Below are positions 1 to 9,433 of a stretch of 64,000 nucleotides of DNA, in pieces; positions within the stretch are counted from its first letter, which is position 1, and each line of letters opens with the position of its first letter. The notes under the pieces are model-generated. The model was not told the DNA's origin, searched no databases, and saw nothing but the letters and a program-made list of their open reading frames with translations. Source of the DNA: an uncultured Rhodopila sp. (GTDB lineage: Bacteria; Pseudomonadota; Alphaproteobacteria; Acetobacterales; Acetobacteraceae); assembly GCF_903915725.1 (NCBI RefSeq), contig NZ_CAIWTY010000088.1, positions 160,055 through 224,054 on the forward strand, written 5' to 3'. A program made the position numbers and the translations under genes.

Positions 1-612
1 CTGCGGTGACGGCACCGTCAATCCGTAGACGGTCATGTGCGGCGCAAGACAGTCGAGCAGCCCGCCTGTCATCCCCGCGACAAGGCCCAGTTCGTCCACG
101 CTGACGAACCGGCTATGCGGCGGCAGGTAGGGGCGTCCCGCCGCCGGATATCGCGCCGGGTCCGCGGTGCCGGCGGCCTGCAGCAGATCCGGGCTGCGCC
201 ACGCGACGATGGCCGCGGCGAGCTCGGCCGCCGGTTTCGCCCCGGCGCCGCACTGCCGCAGCAGCCCCTGCATCAGCAGCGGCGGAGCAACGTTCGGATC
301 GACCCTGCCAGCTTCGTCCTCGATGCGAACCTCGGCCACCCCGAGCGGACCTCTGACCGGATGGATCGAACCGTCGGCCTTCCAGCGTTGCGCGATCACC
401 TGGAAGATCGCCTCGTTCGCCGCGGCGTCAGCTTCCGCCGCGGCGACAGCGTTGCCGCGAATATTGGCCGAGACCGCCACCGCTGAACGCGAAGCCGCGG
501 CCATTTGAGCCGCAACGAACAACAGCAGGCTGAGCCACCACAGCACAATCAGCAGCACGAAGCCGCTTTCGCGCCCGGGCCTTGCTTTTTGACGATTTTT
601 CTCGCCGGACAA
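1..612 (-). CDS. gspK: Type II secretion minor pseudopilin GspK-like, 3' end truncated by window edge; probable TTG start at 612
   Basis: Minus-strand translation ...GRESGFVLLIVLWWLSLLLFVAAQMAAASRSAVAV...VRIEDEAGRVDPNVAP...RPYLPPHSRFVSVDELGLVAGMTGGLLDCLAPHMTVYG: prepilin-like hydrophobic N-terminus and GspK-style motifs. Confidence 0.72.
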   Translation of the reverse strand, partial: MSGEKNRQKARPGRESGFVLLIVLWWLSLLLFVAAQMAAASRSAVAVSANIRGNAVAAAEADAAANEAIFQVIAQRWKADGSIHPVRGPLGVAEVRIEDEAGRVDPNVAPPLLMQGLLRQCGAGAKPAAELAAAIVAWRSPDLLQAAGTADPARYPAAGRPYLPPHSRFVSVDELGLVAGMTGGLLDCLAPHMTVYGLTVPSPQ

Positions 613-791
613 TGCTCATCCTTTGTTTAATAGATCTTTTTCTCCCGCCCCGTCTTTACGCGCAATAAATTGCCGGTTTCGAAATTTGTAACCATCACGT
701 GAACCGGCAAGTTCGTTCTGGACGCACAGAGATCAGGCGAGCAGCGTGAATCAAAGTTTATACTCAATCCAAATCAAACTTTTCAGGGGGA

Positions 792-1490
792 ATGATGCGT
801 TCAATACTCGCTGGCGCTGTAATAGCGATGCTTGGTTCAACGCCGGTTCTGGCCCAGCAGGGAGGCGAGTGGGACGGACCCGGATTTCACCAGCCGGGTT
901 GCAAAATACCCGCGCAAGTCGTAGCAAATGTACAGGCTCAACTTGCCGTAGTCGTAAAACTTCCTGATCAAAACGGCGGCTTGTTTAACCCCAACCGGAT
1001 GTGGTCCGCCATCGTCGATCGGGCCGGCACGCTTTGCTCGGTTATCGTTACGGGTGACGCATGGCCGGGCAGCCGCGCAATCGCCATCGCCAAGGCGACG
1101 ACGGCCAACGGTTTCAGCAACGATGCCCTGGCGCTCTCGACGGCAAATCTGTATTCGCCGACGCAACCGGGAGGATCACTGTACGGGCTGAACAATTCCA
1201 ACCCTTTCAATCCCGCCTTTCAGCCTCAGGGAACCGGCATCGGTTACGTGCCCGGCGGGATCATTACCTTCGGTGGCGGTGTGGCGCTTTATTCCGGCGG
1301 CAAAGTCATTGGCGGCCTGGGCGTGAGTGGCGACACGTCGTGCGCCGATCATGCGATCTCGTATCGAATGCGGCATTTGGCGGGGTTGGATGGAACCCCC
1401 AACGACGACAATATCGTCTATATACCGGCGGGTTCGGAACCCGGGGGGTTCGAGCAGCCGCACTGCGGTACCACGGATATTACACCATAG
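792..1490 (+). CDS. Secreted GlcG/HbpS-family heme-binding-like protein
   Basis: Signal peptide MMRSILAGAVIAMLGSTPVLAQ; domain with GDAWPGSRAIAIAKATTANGFS...GGVALYSGGKVIGGLGVSGDTSCADH typical of the GlcG/HbpS (DUF336) fold. Confidence 0.75.
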   Translation: MMRSILAGAVIAMLGSTPVLAQQGGEWDGPGFHQPGCKIPAQVVANVQAQLAVVVKLPDQNGGLFNPNRMWSAIVDRAGTLCSVIVTGDAWPGSRAIAIAKATTANGFSNDALALSTANLYSPTQPGGSLYGLNNSNPFNPAFQPQGTGIGYVPGGIITFGGGVALYSGGKVIGGLGVSGDTSCADHAISYRMRHLAGLDGTPNDDNIVYIPAGSEPGGFEQPHCGTTDITP

Positions 1491-2148
1491 CGAGACGGAA
1501 ACGATCATCGAGCCGAAACCGGCAACCATTATTTCCAGGCAGCGGAGCCCGCCCGCGCGCGACGCGTCGCGGTCGGGCTTCACGCTGTTGGAAATACTGG
1601 TTGTTCTCGCCGTGCTCGGCCTGCTCTTCGTCGGATTGCTGCAAGAAAACCGTTTTGTTCTGCTCGGCTGGGATCGGCAGGCCCGGTTGATGTCGCGGTC
1701 GGAGGATCTCGATGCCGTCGCACGGACGTTGCGGCACCTGATCGAACAGGCGGCGCCTGTATCAAAGTGGGAGACGCCGGTTTTTGCCGGTTCCATGCAT
1801 TCCGTAACTTTTACCAGTGTACTGCCGACCGGGGCCGCGGAGAGGGCGGTCCGGCGGGCCGACGTGGAACTTATCGTGGATGGCGGCCATCGGCTGATAT
1901 TGGTGTGGACGCCGCATTTGCACGCCTTCCGGGTCGGACCGCCGCCGCGGCCGGAACGGACCGAATTACTGGACGGCGTGGAGCGGCTCGATCTGTCCTA
2001 CCTCGGGACGGCGAATGGCGGCGTTTGGCAGTCCGCCTGGCATGATGCGGCGCTGCCGCGGCTGGTGCGCATGCGGATGGTGTTTTCAGACCCCGGGCAT
2101 GCGTCCTGGCCGGACATTCTCGCCGCACCGGTGCTGGAGGCGGAGTAG
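1327..2148 (+). CDS. Prepilin-type N-methylation protein, GspJ-like; true start is uncertain and probably lies near 1490-1560
   Basis: SGFTLLEILVVLAVLGLLFVGLLQ prepilin motif followed by a GspJ-like body ending in ...RLVRMRMVFSDPGHASWPDILAAP. Confidence 0.62.
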   Translation: MATRRAPIMRSRIECGIWRGWMEPPTTTISSIYRRVRNPGGSSSRTAVPRILHHSETETIIEPKPATIISRQRSPPARDASRSGFTLLEILVVLAVLGLLFVGLLQENRFVLLGWDRQARLMSRSEDLDAVARTLRHLIEQAAPVSKWETPVFAGSMHSVTFTSVLPTGAAERAVRRADVELIVDGGHRLILVWTPHLHAFRVGPPPRPERTELLDGVERLDLSYLGTANGGVWQSAWHDAALPRLVRMRMVFSDPGHASWPDILAAPVLEAE

Positions 2149-2186
2149 TCTCGGCCATGGCGGGGAGAGGCAAGCCAGCCACGCCA

Positions 2187-2678
2187 TCAGCCGCTGTGCA
2201 GTTCCGCCAACCGGACCGGGCGAAAATCCCTGACATCCACACCGACATCGGCTTGCCTGGGCAACGGCTTCAGCCGCCCGTGGCTGTGCCCATGCAGGTT
2301 TAGTGCGCCCTTCTTCATCGCGTTCCATGTGCGGAAAGCAAAATGACACAGCACGGCGCTGCGCCCGTCGGCTTCGATCTCGATGTAAGCCTGGCTGCTT
2401 GACCATTCCGGCAGGCCGGCGATGTCCGCCGGATCATTATTACCCTGAATCAGATGCTTGCGGCCGTTCAGCGCGCGTAACAGGGCCGCCGCATCGGCCG
2501 CGTTGGTCTTCAGCGCGAAGTCGCCGAGATGCCAGACCTCGTCCTCCGGCCCGACCGTCTCGTTCCAGCGCGCGATCATCGCCGCGTTCATCTCCGCCAC
2601 GGAGGCGAACGGACGGCGATACAAAGCGAGCGCCCCCGCGTGATTGAAATGCGTGTCGGCGGTGAAGAAGATCGCCAA
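2187..2678 (-). CDS. Calcineurin-like metallophosphoesterase
   Basis: MAIFFTADTHFNH...VWHLGDFAL...LIQGNND...LCHFAFRTWN...NLHGHSHG metallophosphoesterase motifs. Confidence 0.85.
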   Translation of the reverse strand: MAIFFTADTHFNHAGALALYRRPFASVAEMNAAMIARWNETVGPEDEVWHLGDFALKTNAADAAALLRALNGRKHLIQGNNDPADIAGLPEWSSSQAYIEIEADGRSAVLCHFAFRTWNAMKKGALNLHGHSHGRLKPLPRQADVGVDVRDFRPVRLAELHSG

Positions 2679-2742
2679 GGCGTTATCCTCTCATCGTCTT
2701 GTCCCGGCCACGAAACTGTGGCCGCGATCGGACCCGGCCGGT

Positions 2743-3609
2743 TTAGGCCGCCGTCGCGGCGGTAAAATCCTTGGCGCGGTTCAACTTCAAAAACCCGTCC
2801 AGCGGCGGAGAATACATCCGTCCGTTCACCGCCGCCAGCACGACGGCGCGCATGTCGCCGGCCTCCGGCACGGGCCGGGCCAGGAGTCCCGGCAGCACGG
2901 CGACATGCCGGGGCAGCAGCGCGACGCCCAGCCCGACAGCCACCATGTGCTGCGCCTGGTCCCAGGATGCCGCGCGCAAGCGCTGTGTTTCGCAGCCGAA
3001 CCGGTCCCACTCGCCGCCCCAGCCGTCGCCGCGCACCACCGTCTCCGTAGCCAGTGCCGGAAGCTTCACGCAAGGTTCGGCTTCGAACGCATGACCCTGC
3101 GGGAACACCGCGCGGCAGCCCTCGTGCAGCAGCTTCCAGCGATCCAGCCGCTCCGGCAGGTTGCCGTCGTCGACCAGCAATGCGGCATCCGTCTCGCCCT
3201 GCAGCAGCGACTCGATCAGCATCGTCTGGTCATCCGATTGCAGGTGCAGTTCCAGCCCGGGGAACCGACGCTCCAGTTCCGCCAGCGATGCAGCGATCAG
3301 ACCGGCTGACAGGCCATCGACCAGGCCGAGGCGCAGCAACGGGGTCTGCCGGCGCATATCGGCTGCCGCCTGGCTGACCGTCTCCGCGGCGCGCACCATC
3401 GTCTCCAGATGCGGCATCATCGACCGGCCGAGCGGCGTAAGCTGCGTCAGGCTGCGTTCGCGGTACAACAGGGGGCCACCGAGTTCATCTTCCAGCCGCT
3501 GGATCGCCCGGGTCAGCGCCGGCTGCGTGACGTTGCAGGCCTCCGCGGCGCGCGTGAAGTTCAGCGTGCGGCACAGCGCCAGAAAGTAGCGGACCTGGTG
3601 CAACTCCAA
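2743..3609 (-). CDS. LysR-family transcriptional regulator
   Basis: MELHQVRYFLALCRTLNFTRAAEACNVTQPALTRAIQRLEDELGGPLLYRE: LysR wHTH. Confidence 0.93.
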   Translation of the reverse strand: MELHQVRYFLALCRTLNFTRAAEACNVTQPALTRAIQRLEDELGGPLLYRERSLTQLTPLGRSMMPHLETMVRAAETVSQAAADMRRQTPLLRLGLVDGLSAGLIAASLAELERRFPGLELHLQSDDQTMLIESLLQGETDAALLVDDGNLPERLDRWKLLHEGCRAVFPQGHAFEAEPCVKLPALATETVVRGDGWGGEWDRFGCETQRLRAASWDQAQHMVAVGLGVALLPRHVAVLPGLLARPVPEAGDMRAVVLAAVNGRMYSPPLDGFLKLNRAKDFTAATAA

Positions 3610-3651
3610 CGCGGCATACCTTTTGCGGATCGGCTGCCCGCCTGTACTGCT

Positions 3652-4293
3652 TCAGCCCAACGCGCGCAACGCCTCGATAACATCGGCCGGTTCCGGGCGG
3701 CGGGTGAAATCGACGTCCATGAAGTCGCACGCGATCAGCCCCGCGCGGTCGATCACATACACCGCCGGCACCGGCAGCAGCCCCCCTCCATTGCCCTGCC
3801 GATCGGCCAGGTCGATGCCGGCGCGGGCGATGGAGCTGCGATAGGGTTCGGGCACGTGGAAGACCACGCCGCAGCTCAGGCCGACTCCGCTATCGACATC
3901 CACCAGGACGTCGTAGTGCAGGCCGTGCCGCTGCGTGACCGCCAGGGCGCGTCCGCCGGTTTCGGGCGTGATCGCGGCAAGCCGGCCGCCGGCGGCCTGG
4001 ATATCAGGGAGGGACTCCTCCAGCGCTGCCAGGGTCAGCGCGCAGTACGGGCACCACTGGCCGCGGATGAAGGTCACCACCAGGGGTCCGCGCGCCAGCA
4101 GATCACCCAGGCTGACCAGCCGTTCGGCCGCGCTTGGCAGGAGGAAATCCGGGAACCGCGCCCCTGCCCGCAACGCCTGATCGAGGAAACCGGTGCGGCG
4201 CAGTTCGGCAACGGTGGCTTCGTAGGTGGCGCGCCAGACCGGGTTGACGGCGCTGCGGTCGCGCTGGGCGTCCAGTTTGTCTCGCAGCGTCAT
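3652..4293 (-). CDS. AhpC/TSA-family peroxiredoxin-like protein
   Basis: FPDFLLPSA...GPLVVTFIRGQWCPYCALTLAAL: thioredoxin-fold CPYC motif. Confidence 0.82.
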   Translation of the reverse strand: MTLRDKLDAQRDRSAVNPVWRATYEATVAELRRTGFLDQALRAGARFPDFLLPSAAERLVSLGDLLARGPLVVTFIRGQWCPYCALTLAALEESLPDIQAAGGRLAAITPETGGRALAVTQRHGLHYDVLVDVDSGVGLSCGVVFHVPEPYRSSIARAGIDLADRQGNGGGLLPVPAVYVIDRAGLIACDFMDVDFTRRPEPADVIEALRALG

Positions 4294-4308
4294 AACCCGG
4301 TCCTTGCA

Positions 4309-4746
4309 TCACGCCGCCTGGCGGCGGAACAGGCCATAACTTAGCAGTCCGTCCAGAGAAACAATACCGGGACCGCGCGTCAGGATCAGCAGCAGCAGGG
4401 TCGCCCAGGTCAGGTGCTCGGGCCAGTTCTCAGGATAGACCAGGGTCTGGATAACAAACACCATCCCCAGCAACGGCAGCGTCGCGACGCGGGTGAACAG
4501 GCCAAGCGCCAGCAGCGTGGACATGCCGAGTTCGTTCGCCGCGGCCAGCGGTGCCGCGATCTCCGGCGGGATCAGCGGCAGGGCGTACTCGTCGCGGAAC
4601 AGCGCGATGGTGGTGTCCCAGCTCGCGATCTTGGTCAGGCCGGAGCGGAAGAAAACGACAGCGGCGGCGATGCGTGCGGCGAGCAGCAGCAGATCGAGCG
4701 GCACGCGGTCGAGCTGGCTGTAGATGCGCAGGACGGCGTTTCTCAT
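4309..4746 (-). CDS. DoxX-family membrane protein
   Basis: LLLAARIAAAVVFFRSGLTKIASWDTTIALFRDEY...AAANELGMSTLLALGLFTRVATLPLLGM. Confidence 0.85.
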   Translation of the reverse strand: MRNAVLRIYSQLDRVPLDLLLLAARIAAAVVFFRSGLTKIASWDTTIALFRDEYALPLIPPEIAAPLAAANELGMSTLLALGLFTRVATLPLLGMVFVIQTLVYPENWPEHLTWATLLLLILTRGPGIVSLDGLLSYGLFRRQAA

Positions 4747-5528
4747 GGCGTTGGCTCCTTAGGTTTCGGCGGGGAAAGGACGGCGTCGGGCAGGCTTTCG
4801 GCCGCGAGCGCACGCAGGGCGGCGCCGAGATCGAAATCCGGGGTTTCAGCGAAGGCCGCGGCAGCGGCGTGGCCGAGCGATTCGCCTTGCGCGAGATGCA
4901 GGCGCAGCGACCAGGTGGCCGGGTCGAGGCGTTCGATCACCACCCCTGGTCCGCCGCGCCGGATTTGCAGCCGGACGGGCTGGGCAACGGGCGTTGTTTC
5001 GGTATCGGTTTCGCCACGGTTGGCCTGCCAGATCTCGTCCACGTTCCAGCCGGATGACATATACAACGCATCGAGACTGAGCCGTAACGTCTCGCCCGCG
5101 CTGGTAGCGGCCCGGGCGACTGCGTCGAACGCCATCTTCGTGCGGGCGGGTGCGTTCCAGGCGGTATTGACCGCCCATTCCAGGCGGGCGACATCGGGCA
5201 GGAACGGATAGTCCGCGACGGGATCGAAACCAGCCAGAAAATCCGCAAATCCTCCGCCATATTCGAACAGACACGGCCGATCGGGCAGGTTGCCGGGAAT
5301 GATCTGCGCGGCGGCGAAGTTGAAGAAGCCGCGGCCGACGAGCCGGACGATGGCGGGATAGGTCGCGGCGAGCGCCTCGGTCAACGTAATGAAGGTGTTG
5401 TTGCGGTAGACCTGAAGGCGTTGCGCCGGGGTGAAGCCGTTGCCAATGACGGCTGCGTCCAGGCCGGAAGCATCGCCGCTGACGATGGCGTCAACAAACG
5501 ATTTCTGCAATTCAGGCAGCGCGGGCAT
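4743..5528 (-). CDS. bufC: BufC/HvfC-type partner protein (DUF2063, MNIO-associated DNA-binding-domain-like family)
   Basis: MPALPELQKSFVDAIVSGDASGLDAAVIGNGFTPAQRLQVYRNNTFITLTEALAATYPAIVRLVGRGFFNFAA...: DUF2063 N-terminal pattern; lies directly after DUF692 gene. Confidence 0.82.
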   Translation of the reverse strand: MPALPELQKSFVDAIVSGDASGLDAAVIGNGFTPAQRLQVYRNNTFITLTEALAATYPAIVRLVGRGFFNFAAAQIIPGNLPDRPCLFEYGGGFADFLAGFDPVADYPFLPDVARLEWAVNTAWNAPARTKMAFDAVARAATSAGETLRLSLDALYMSSGWNVDEIWQANRGETDTETTPVAQPVRLQIRRGGPGVVIERLDPATWSLRLHLAQGESLGHAAAAAFAETPDFDLGAALRALAAESLPDAVLSPPKPKEPTP

Positions 5529-6369
5529 GGCGGACCTCCATGACGGCATCGGCAAGCGCTGCTTCGTCGAGTAGCACGTCCAGCGGCGGCAGCGCGGTGT
5601 CCCACTCGATCATCGTCGGCACGGGGCCGAACCGCTCCACCGCGTCGCGATACAACGCCCGGACCGGATCGATGACCCGGCCGCCATGGTCGTCGATCAG
5701 CAGCACCTGACCATCGATCTCGTTGCGGGCGTGGCCGGCGAGGTGAATCTCCCCGATCGCATCGGCAGGCAGCGTCCGCATGTACTCCTGCGCGTCCAGG
5801 CCGAGATTATGGGCGCTGACGAAGATATTGTTGACGTCGCACAGAATCCCGCATCCGGTGCGGCGGACGATTTCAGCGAGAAACACCGCCTCGGGCATCG
5901 TCGAGTCGCGGTAGCTGAGGTATGAGGACGGGTTCTCTACCAGGATCTGCCGCCCGAGCGCGGTCTGCATGCGATCGACGTTGCGGCAGATTACCGACAG
6001 CGATTCGTCCGTGTAGGGCAGCGGCACGAGATCGTTCAGCCAGGCGCCGCCATGCGCGCTCCAGGACATGTGCTCGGACACACGGCACGGCTCCAGCCGA
6101 TGCGTCAGGGCCTTGAGGCGCGAGAGGTGGTCCGCGTCAATGCCGTCGGCGCTGCCGAGCGACAGGCCGACGCCGTGCAGCGATAGCGGGTAGTCGGCGC
6201 GGAGGCGTTCCAGAGCATCCGCCGCGGCGGGCGCGCCCATGTAGTTCTCCGGATGGACTTCGAGCCAGCCGGTGCGCGGGCGGCGGGCCATGACCTCGGC
6301 CAGATGCGGCGTGCGCAGGCCGATGCCGCATCGGATTGGCTGTTCCCGGGGGGAAGAGGTAAAGGTCAT
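5512..6369 (-). CDS. bufB: DUF692 / MNIO-family RiPP-modifying enzyme (BufB/HvfB-like)
   Basis: GIGLRTPHLAEVMARRPRTGWLEVHPENYMG...LSLHGVGLSLGS...EHMSWS...LVENPSSYL...GCGILCDVNNIFVSAHN...EIHLAGH. Confidence 0.92.
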   Translation of the reverse strand: MTFTSSPREQPIRCGIGLRTPHLAEVMARRPRTGWLEVHPENYMGAPAAADALERLRADYPLSLHGVGLSLGSADGIDADHLSRLKALTHRLEPCRVSEHMSWSAHGGAWLNDLVPLPYTDESLSVICRNVDRMQTALGRQILVENPSSYLSYRDSTMPEAVFLAEIVRRTGCGILCDVNNIFVSAHNLGLDAQEYMRTLPADAIGEIHLAGHARNEIDGQVLLIDDHGGRVIDPVRALYRDAVERFGPVPTMIEWDTALPPLDVLLDEAALADAVMEVRHARAA

Positions 6370-6395
6370 GGCTGCCGTCCGCGTCCGGGTGTCGC

Positions 6396-6656
6396 TTACT
6401 TCGCCGCCAGCTTACCGCCCGCGATCTTCGCGCAGGTGCCGGCCGGGACGTAGATCCAGGACGCCGGGTCCATGGCGCGGGTGGCGCTGCCGGCGCAGGA
6501 ATGCGTCGCGGTCTGGCAGTCATTCGCCGCTGCGGCGGCGATGCCGAAACACTTCTCCGCCTTGAAGGCGGGTTCCGGGGCCGGGCCGGCGAACGCGGCG
6601 ACCGGCAGGGCGAAGGCGGCGAAAACGGCGGTGTGGACGAGCGTCGAGGTCTTCAT
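6396..6656 (-). CDS. bufA1: Bufferin-type (DUF2282) metallophore precursor peptide
   Basis: Sec signal peptide plus four-Cys core [48 protein letters not shown]; immediately upstream of the DUF692 gene. Confidence 0.87.
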   Translation of the reverse strand: MKTSTLVHTAVFAAFALPVAAFAGPAPEPAFKAEKCFGIAAAAANDCQTATHSCAGSATRAMDPASWIYVPAGTCAKIAGGKLAAK

Positions 6657-6865
6657 GATGTCGGTTCCTTCAGTGTATTCGGCGGCGGTTGGGCCGGCCC
6701 CCTGTGGGGTGCGGACGGATACTCGCGAAGGACGGAGCGGCGCGGAAATGCCGTTGGGGCATGGTTTTGATAACCCGGCTGCATCGCCGGAAGCGCGGGG
6801 AGCGGGTGGCGCTTACTTTCCATTCGTCATGGCCCGGCCCGGGCCATGACGAGCACGACAAACCC

Positions 6866-7840
6866 TCAGCCCCGCGGCGCCGCGGCGCGATGCAGCCGAT
6901 CGGCGATGGCGAGGCCGAGGCCGGTTTCGGGAACCGGCATGACGGCGATCCGGCGCGCGCGGACCCGGGCGCCCTCGGCGTCCAGCCAGCGCAATCCTTC
7001 GAACAGCCGCGACGCCGCTTCGGTCGTCTCGCCCGCCGCGCTCAACTGAAACTGGCAGCGCGCGCCGGGCAATGCCGGACCAAACGCCAGCAGCGCCTCA
7101 TCCGCCTCCACCGAAACCGCATTCAACCGCACCGGCAGCGCCGGCGCATAATGTGAGGCCAGCAGGCCGGGCGATCGCAGGCCCTCGCCGGGTTCGGCCG
7201 GCGGCAACCCGCGTTGCAGCGGACCGATGAGCGCTTCCAGATCCTCGACCGCGACGCCACCGGGACGGAGCAGAACGGGGTGCGGCCCGGTCAGGTCCAG
7301 CACCGTCGATTCGACGCCTACACCGCACGGGCCGCTGTCCAGCACGGCGGCGATGCGTCCCGACAAGCCGTCCAGCACATGCCGGGCCGTGGTCGGGCTG
7401 ACCGCACCGGATCGATTCGCCGACGGGGCGGCTATCGGGGTGGCCGCCAGCCGGAGCAACTCCAGCGCGACGGGATGCCCGGGCACCCGCACCGCCAGCG
7501 TTTCCAGCCCGGCGCTGGCGAGCAAAGCCACCGGACATTCCGGGCGCCGCGGCAAGACAAGCGTCAGAGGCCCCGGCCAGAACCGCTGCGCCACGAGAAC
7601 GGCCCGGTCATTCGTCTGCACATGCCGAAATGCCTCCTCCGCCGCGGGATAATGCGCGATCAACGGATTGAACCGGGGACGCCCCTTGGCCTGAAAGATC
7701 GCCGCGATGGAAGCGGCATTGGTGGCATCGCCGCCCAGCCCGTAGACAGTCTCGGTGCCGAACGCCACCAACGCCCCGTCGCGCAGCAGTTGCGCCACCC
7801 GTGCCAGGGCGTGCGCGCCGACATTCAGGACTTCAGTCAT
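6866..7840 (-). CDS. tsaC: L-threonylcarbamoyladenylate synthase (Sua5/YwlC/TsaC)
   Basis: LLRDGALVAFGTETVYGLGGDATN...KGRPRFNPLIAHY...RVPGHPVALELLRLAATPIAAPSANRSGAVSPTTA, with C-terminal Sua5 domain. Confidence 0.93.
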   Translation of the reverse strand: MTEVLNVGAHALARVAQLLRDGALVAFGTETVYGLGGDATNAASIAAIFQAKGRPRFNPLIAHYPAAEEAFRHVQTNDRAVLVAQRFWPGPLTLVLPRRPECPVALLASAGLETLAVRVPGHPVALELLRLAATPIAAPSANRSGAVSPTTARHVLDGLSGRIAAVLDSGPCGVGVESTVLDLTGPHPVLLRPGGVAVEDLEALIGPLQRGLPPAEPGEGLRSPGLLASHYAPALPVRLNAVSVEADEALLAFGPALPGARCQFQLSAAGETTEAASRLFEGLRWLDAEGARVRARRIAVMPVPETGLGLAIADRLHRAAAPRG

Positions 7841-7923
7841 ACCAACACGCCATTAACGATTGATCGTCACCGTGGCAAAGTAGGATTACGCTAGTCGCAG
7901 ATTCGTCCGGAGACATCACCCGC

Positions 7924-9411
7924 ATGCTCGATATCGCCTTCGCCAAGCCGGCGCTGCCAAAATCCGGCGCGCTCGCACTGCTTATCTATGAGGGCGAAAA
8001 ACCGTCCGGGCTATGGCAACAGGCTGATGAGGCGACCGGCGGCGCGATTGCTCGCGCCTTCGAAGTCGCAGAGTTCAAGGGCGCCAAGGGCAAGACCTGC
8101 GTAATCCTCGCGCCAGGCGCGAACCTGTCGCGGGTTCTCGCCGTCGGCCTGGGCAAGCCCGCCGAAGTGAACGCAAAAGTATTCGAAGAAGCCGGCGGCG
8201 CCATCGTCACCAACCTGTCGCAGGAGCCGACGGCCACCATCGCCAACAGCGCACTGGACGCCACGCAGGCGGCCGATGTCGCCTCGGGCGCCGTGCTGCG
8301 CGCCTATCGGTTCGACCGCTACCGCACCAAGGAAAAGCCGGAGGAGCTGCCGAAACTGGCGAAGCTCACCGTGCTCACCGCCGAGACCGCCAAGGCCAAG
8401 ACCGCGTGGGAGCGGGCGGAGGCGGCAGTCAACGGGGTGTACCTGACACGCGACCTGGTCAGTGAGCCGCCCAACGTGCTGCATCCGGCCGAAATGGCGG
8501 AACGCTGCCGCGCATTGACCGAGCTCGGGGTGAAGGTCGACATCTTCGGCCTGAAAGAACTGACGAAGCTGGGCTTCGGCGCCCTGCTCGGCGTTTCGAA
8601 AGGCAGCGCAAACGAGCCGCGCATGGTAGTCATGAGCTGGAGCGGCGTCTCCGGCAACGGCCGCAAGGCGAAGGACAAGCCCGTCGTCTTCGTCGGCAAG
8701 GGCGTCACCTTCGACACCGGCGGCATCAGCATCAAGCCGGCGGCGGGCATGGAAGACATGAAGTGGGACATGGCCGGCGCCGGCACGGTCATCGGCTTGA
8801 TGGCGGCACTGGCGGGGCGCAAGGCGAAGGTGGATGCCATCGGTCTTGTCGGGCTGGTCGAGAACATGCCCTCCGGCACGGCGCAGCGCCCGGGTGACGT
8901 GGTCACCAGCTACTCCGGCCAGACCATTGAAGTGATCAATACCGATGCCGAGGGGCGGCTAGTACTGGCCGACGTCATCTGGTATGCGCAGCAGAAATAC
9001 GATCCGAGGATCATCATCGACCTCGCCACACTAACCGGAGCCATCATTATCGGCCTCGGACATGAATACGGCGGACTGTTCAGTAACGATGATGGTCTGT
9101 CGCAGCGTTTGACCGCGGCCGGACTGGCGACGGGCGAGCGCGTCTGGCGGATGCCGCTGGATGAAGCCTACGACAAGCAGATCAAGTCCGACATCGCCGA
9201 CATGAAGAATGTCGGCGGCCGTCCCGGCGGCTCGATTACCGCTGCCCAGTTCATTCAGCGCTTCGTCAACGGCAAGCCCTGGGCGCATCTGGATATTGCC
9301 GGCATGGCGTGGGCCACCAAGGATTCCGCCGTGATCCCGAAAGGTGCCACCGCCTTCGGCGTGCGGCTGCTCGACCGCCTGGTGGCCGATAACTATGAGT
9401 CCCGCGAATGA
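7924..9411 (+). CDS. pepA: Leucyl aminopeptidase
   Basis: VGKGVTFDTGGISIKPAAGMEDMKWDMAGAGTV...NTDAEGRLVLADV (M17 signature). Confidence 0.96.
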   Translation: MLDIAFAKPALPKSGALALLIYEGEKPSGLWQQADEATGGAIARAFEVAEFKGAKGKTCVILAPGANLSRVLAVGLGKPAEVNAKVFEEAGGAIVTNLSQEPTATIANSALDATQAADVASGAVLRAYRFDRYRTKEKPEELPKLAKLTVLTAETAKAKTAWERAEAAVNGVYLTRDLVSEPPNVLHPAEMAERCRALTELGVKVDIFGLKELTKLGFGALLGVSKGSANEPRMVVMSWSGVSGNGRKAKDKPVVFVGKGVTFDTGGISIKPAAGMEDMKWDMAGAGTVIGLMAALAGRKAKVDAIGLVGLVENMPSGTAQRPGDVVTSYSGQTIEVINTDAEGRLVLADVIWYAQQKYDPRIIIDLATLTGAIIIGLGHEYGGLFSNDDGLSQRLTAAGLATGERVWRMPLDEAYDKQIKSDIADMKNVGGRPGGSITAAQFIQRFVNGKPWAHLDIAGMAWATKDSAVIPKGATAFGVRLLDRLVADNYESRE

Positions 9412-9433
9412 TCGGCATTTCCCGCGGACCGTC

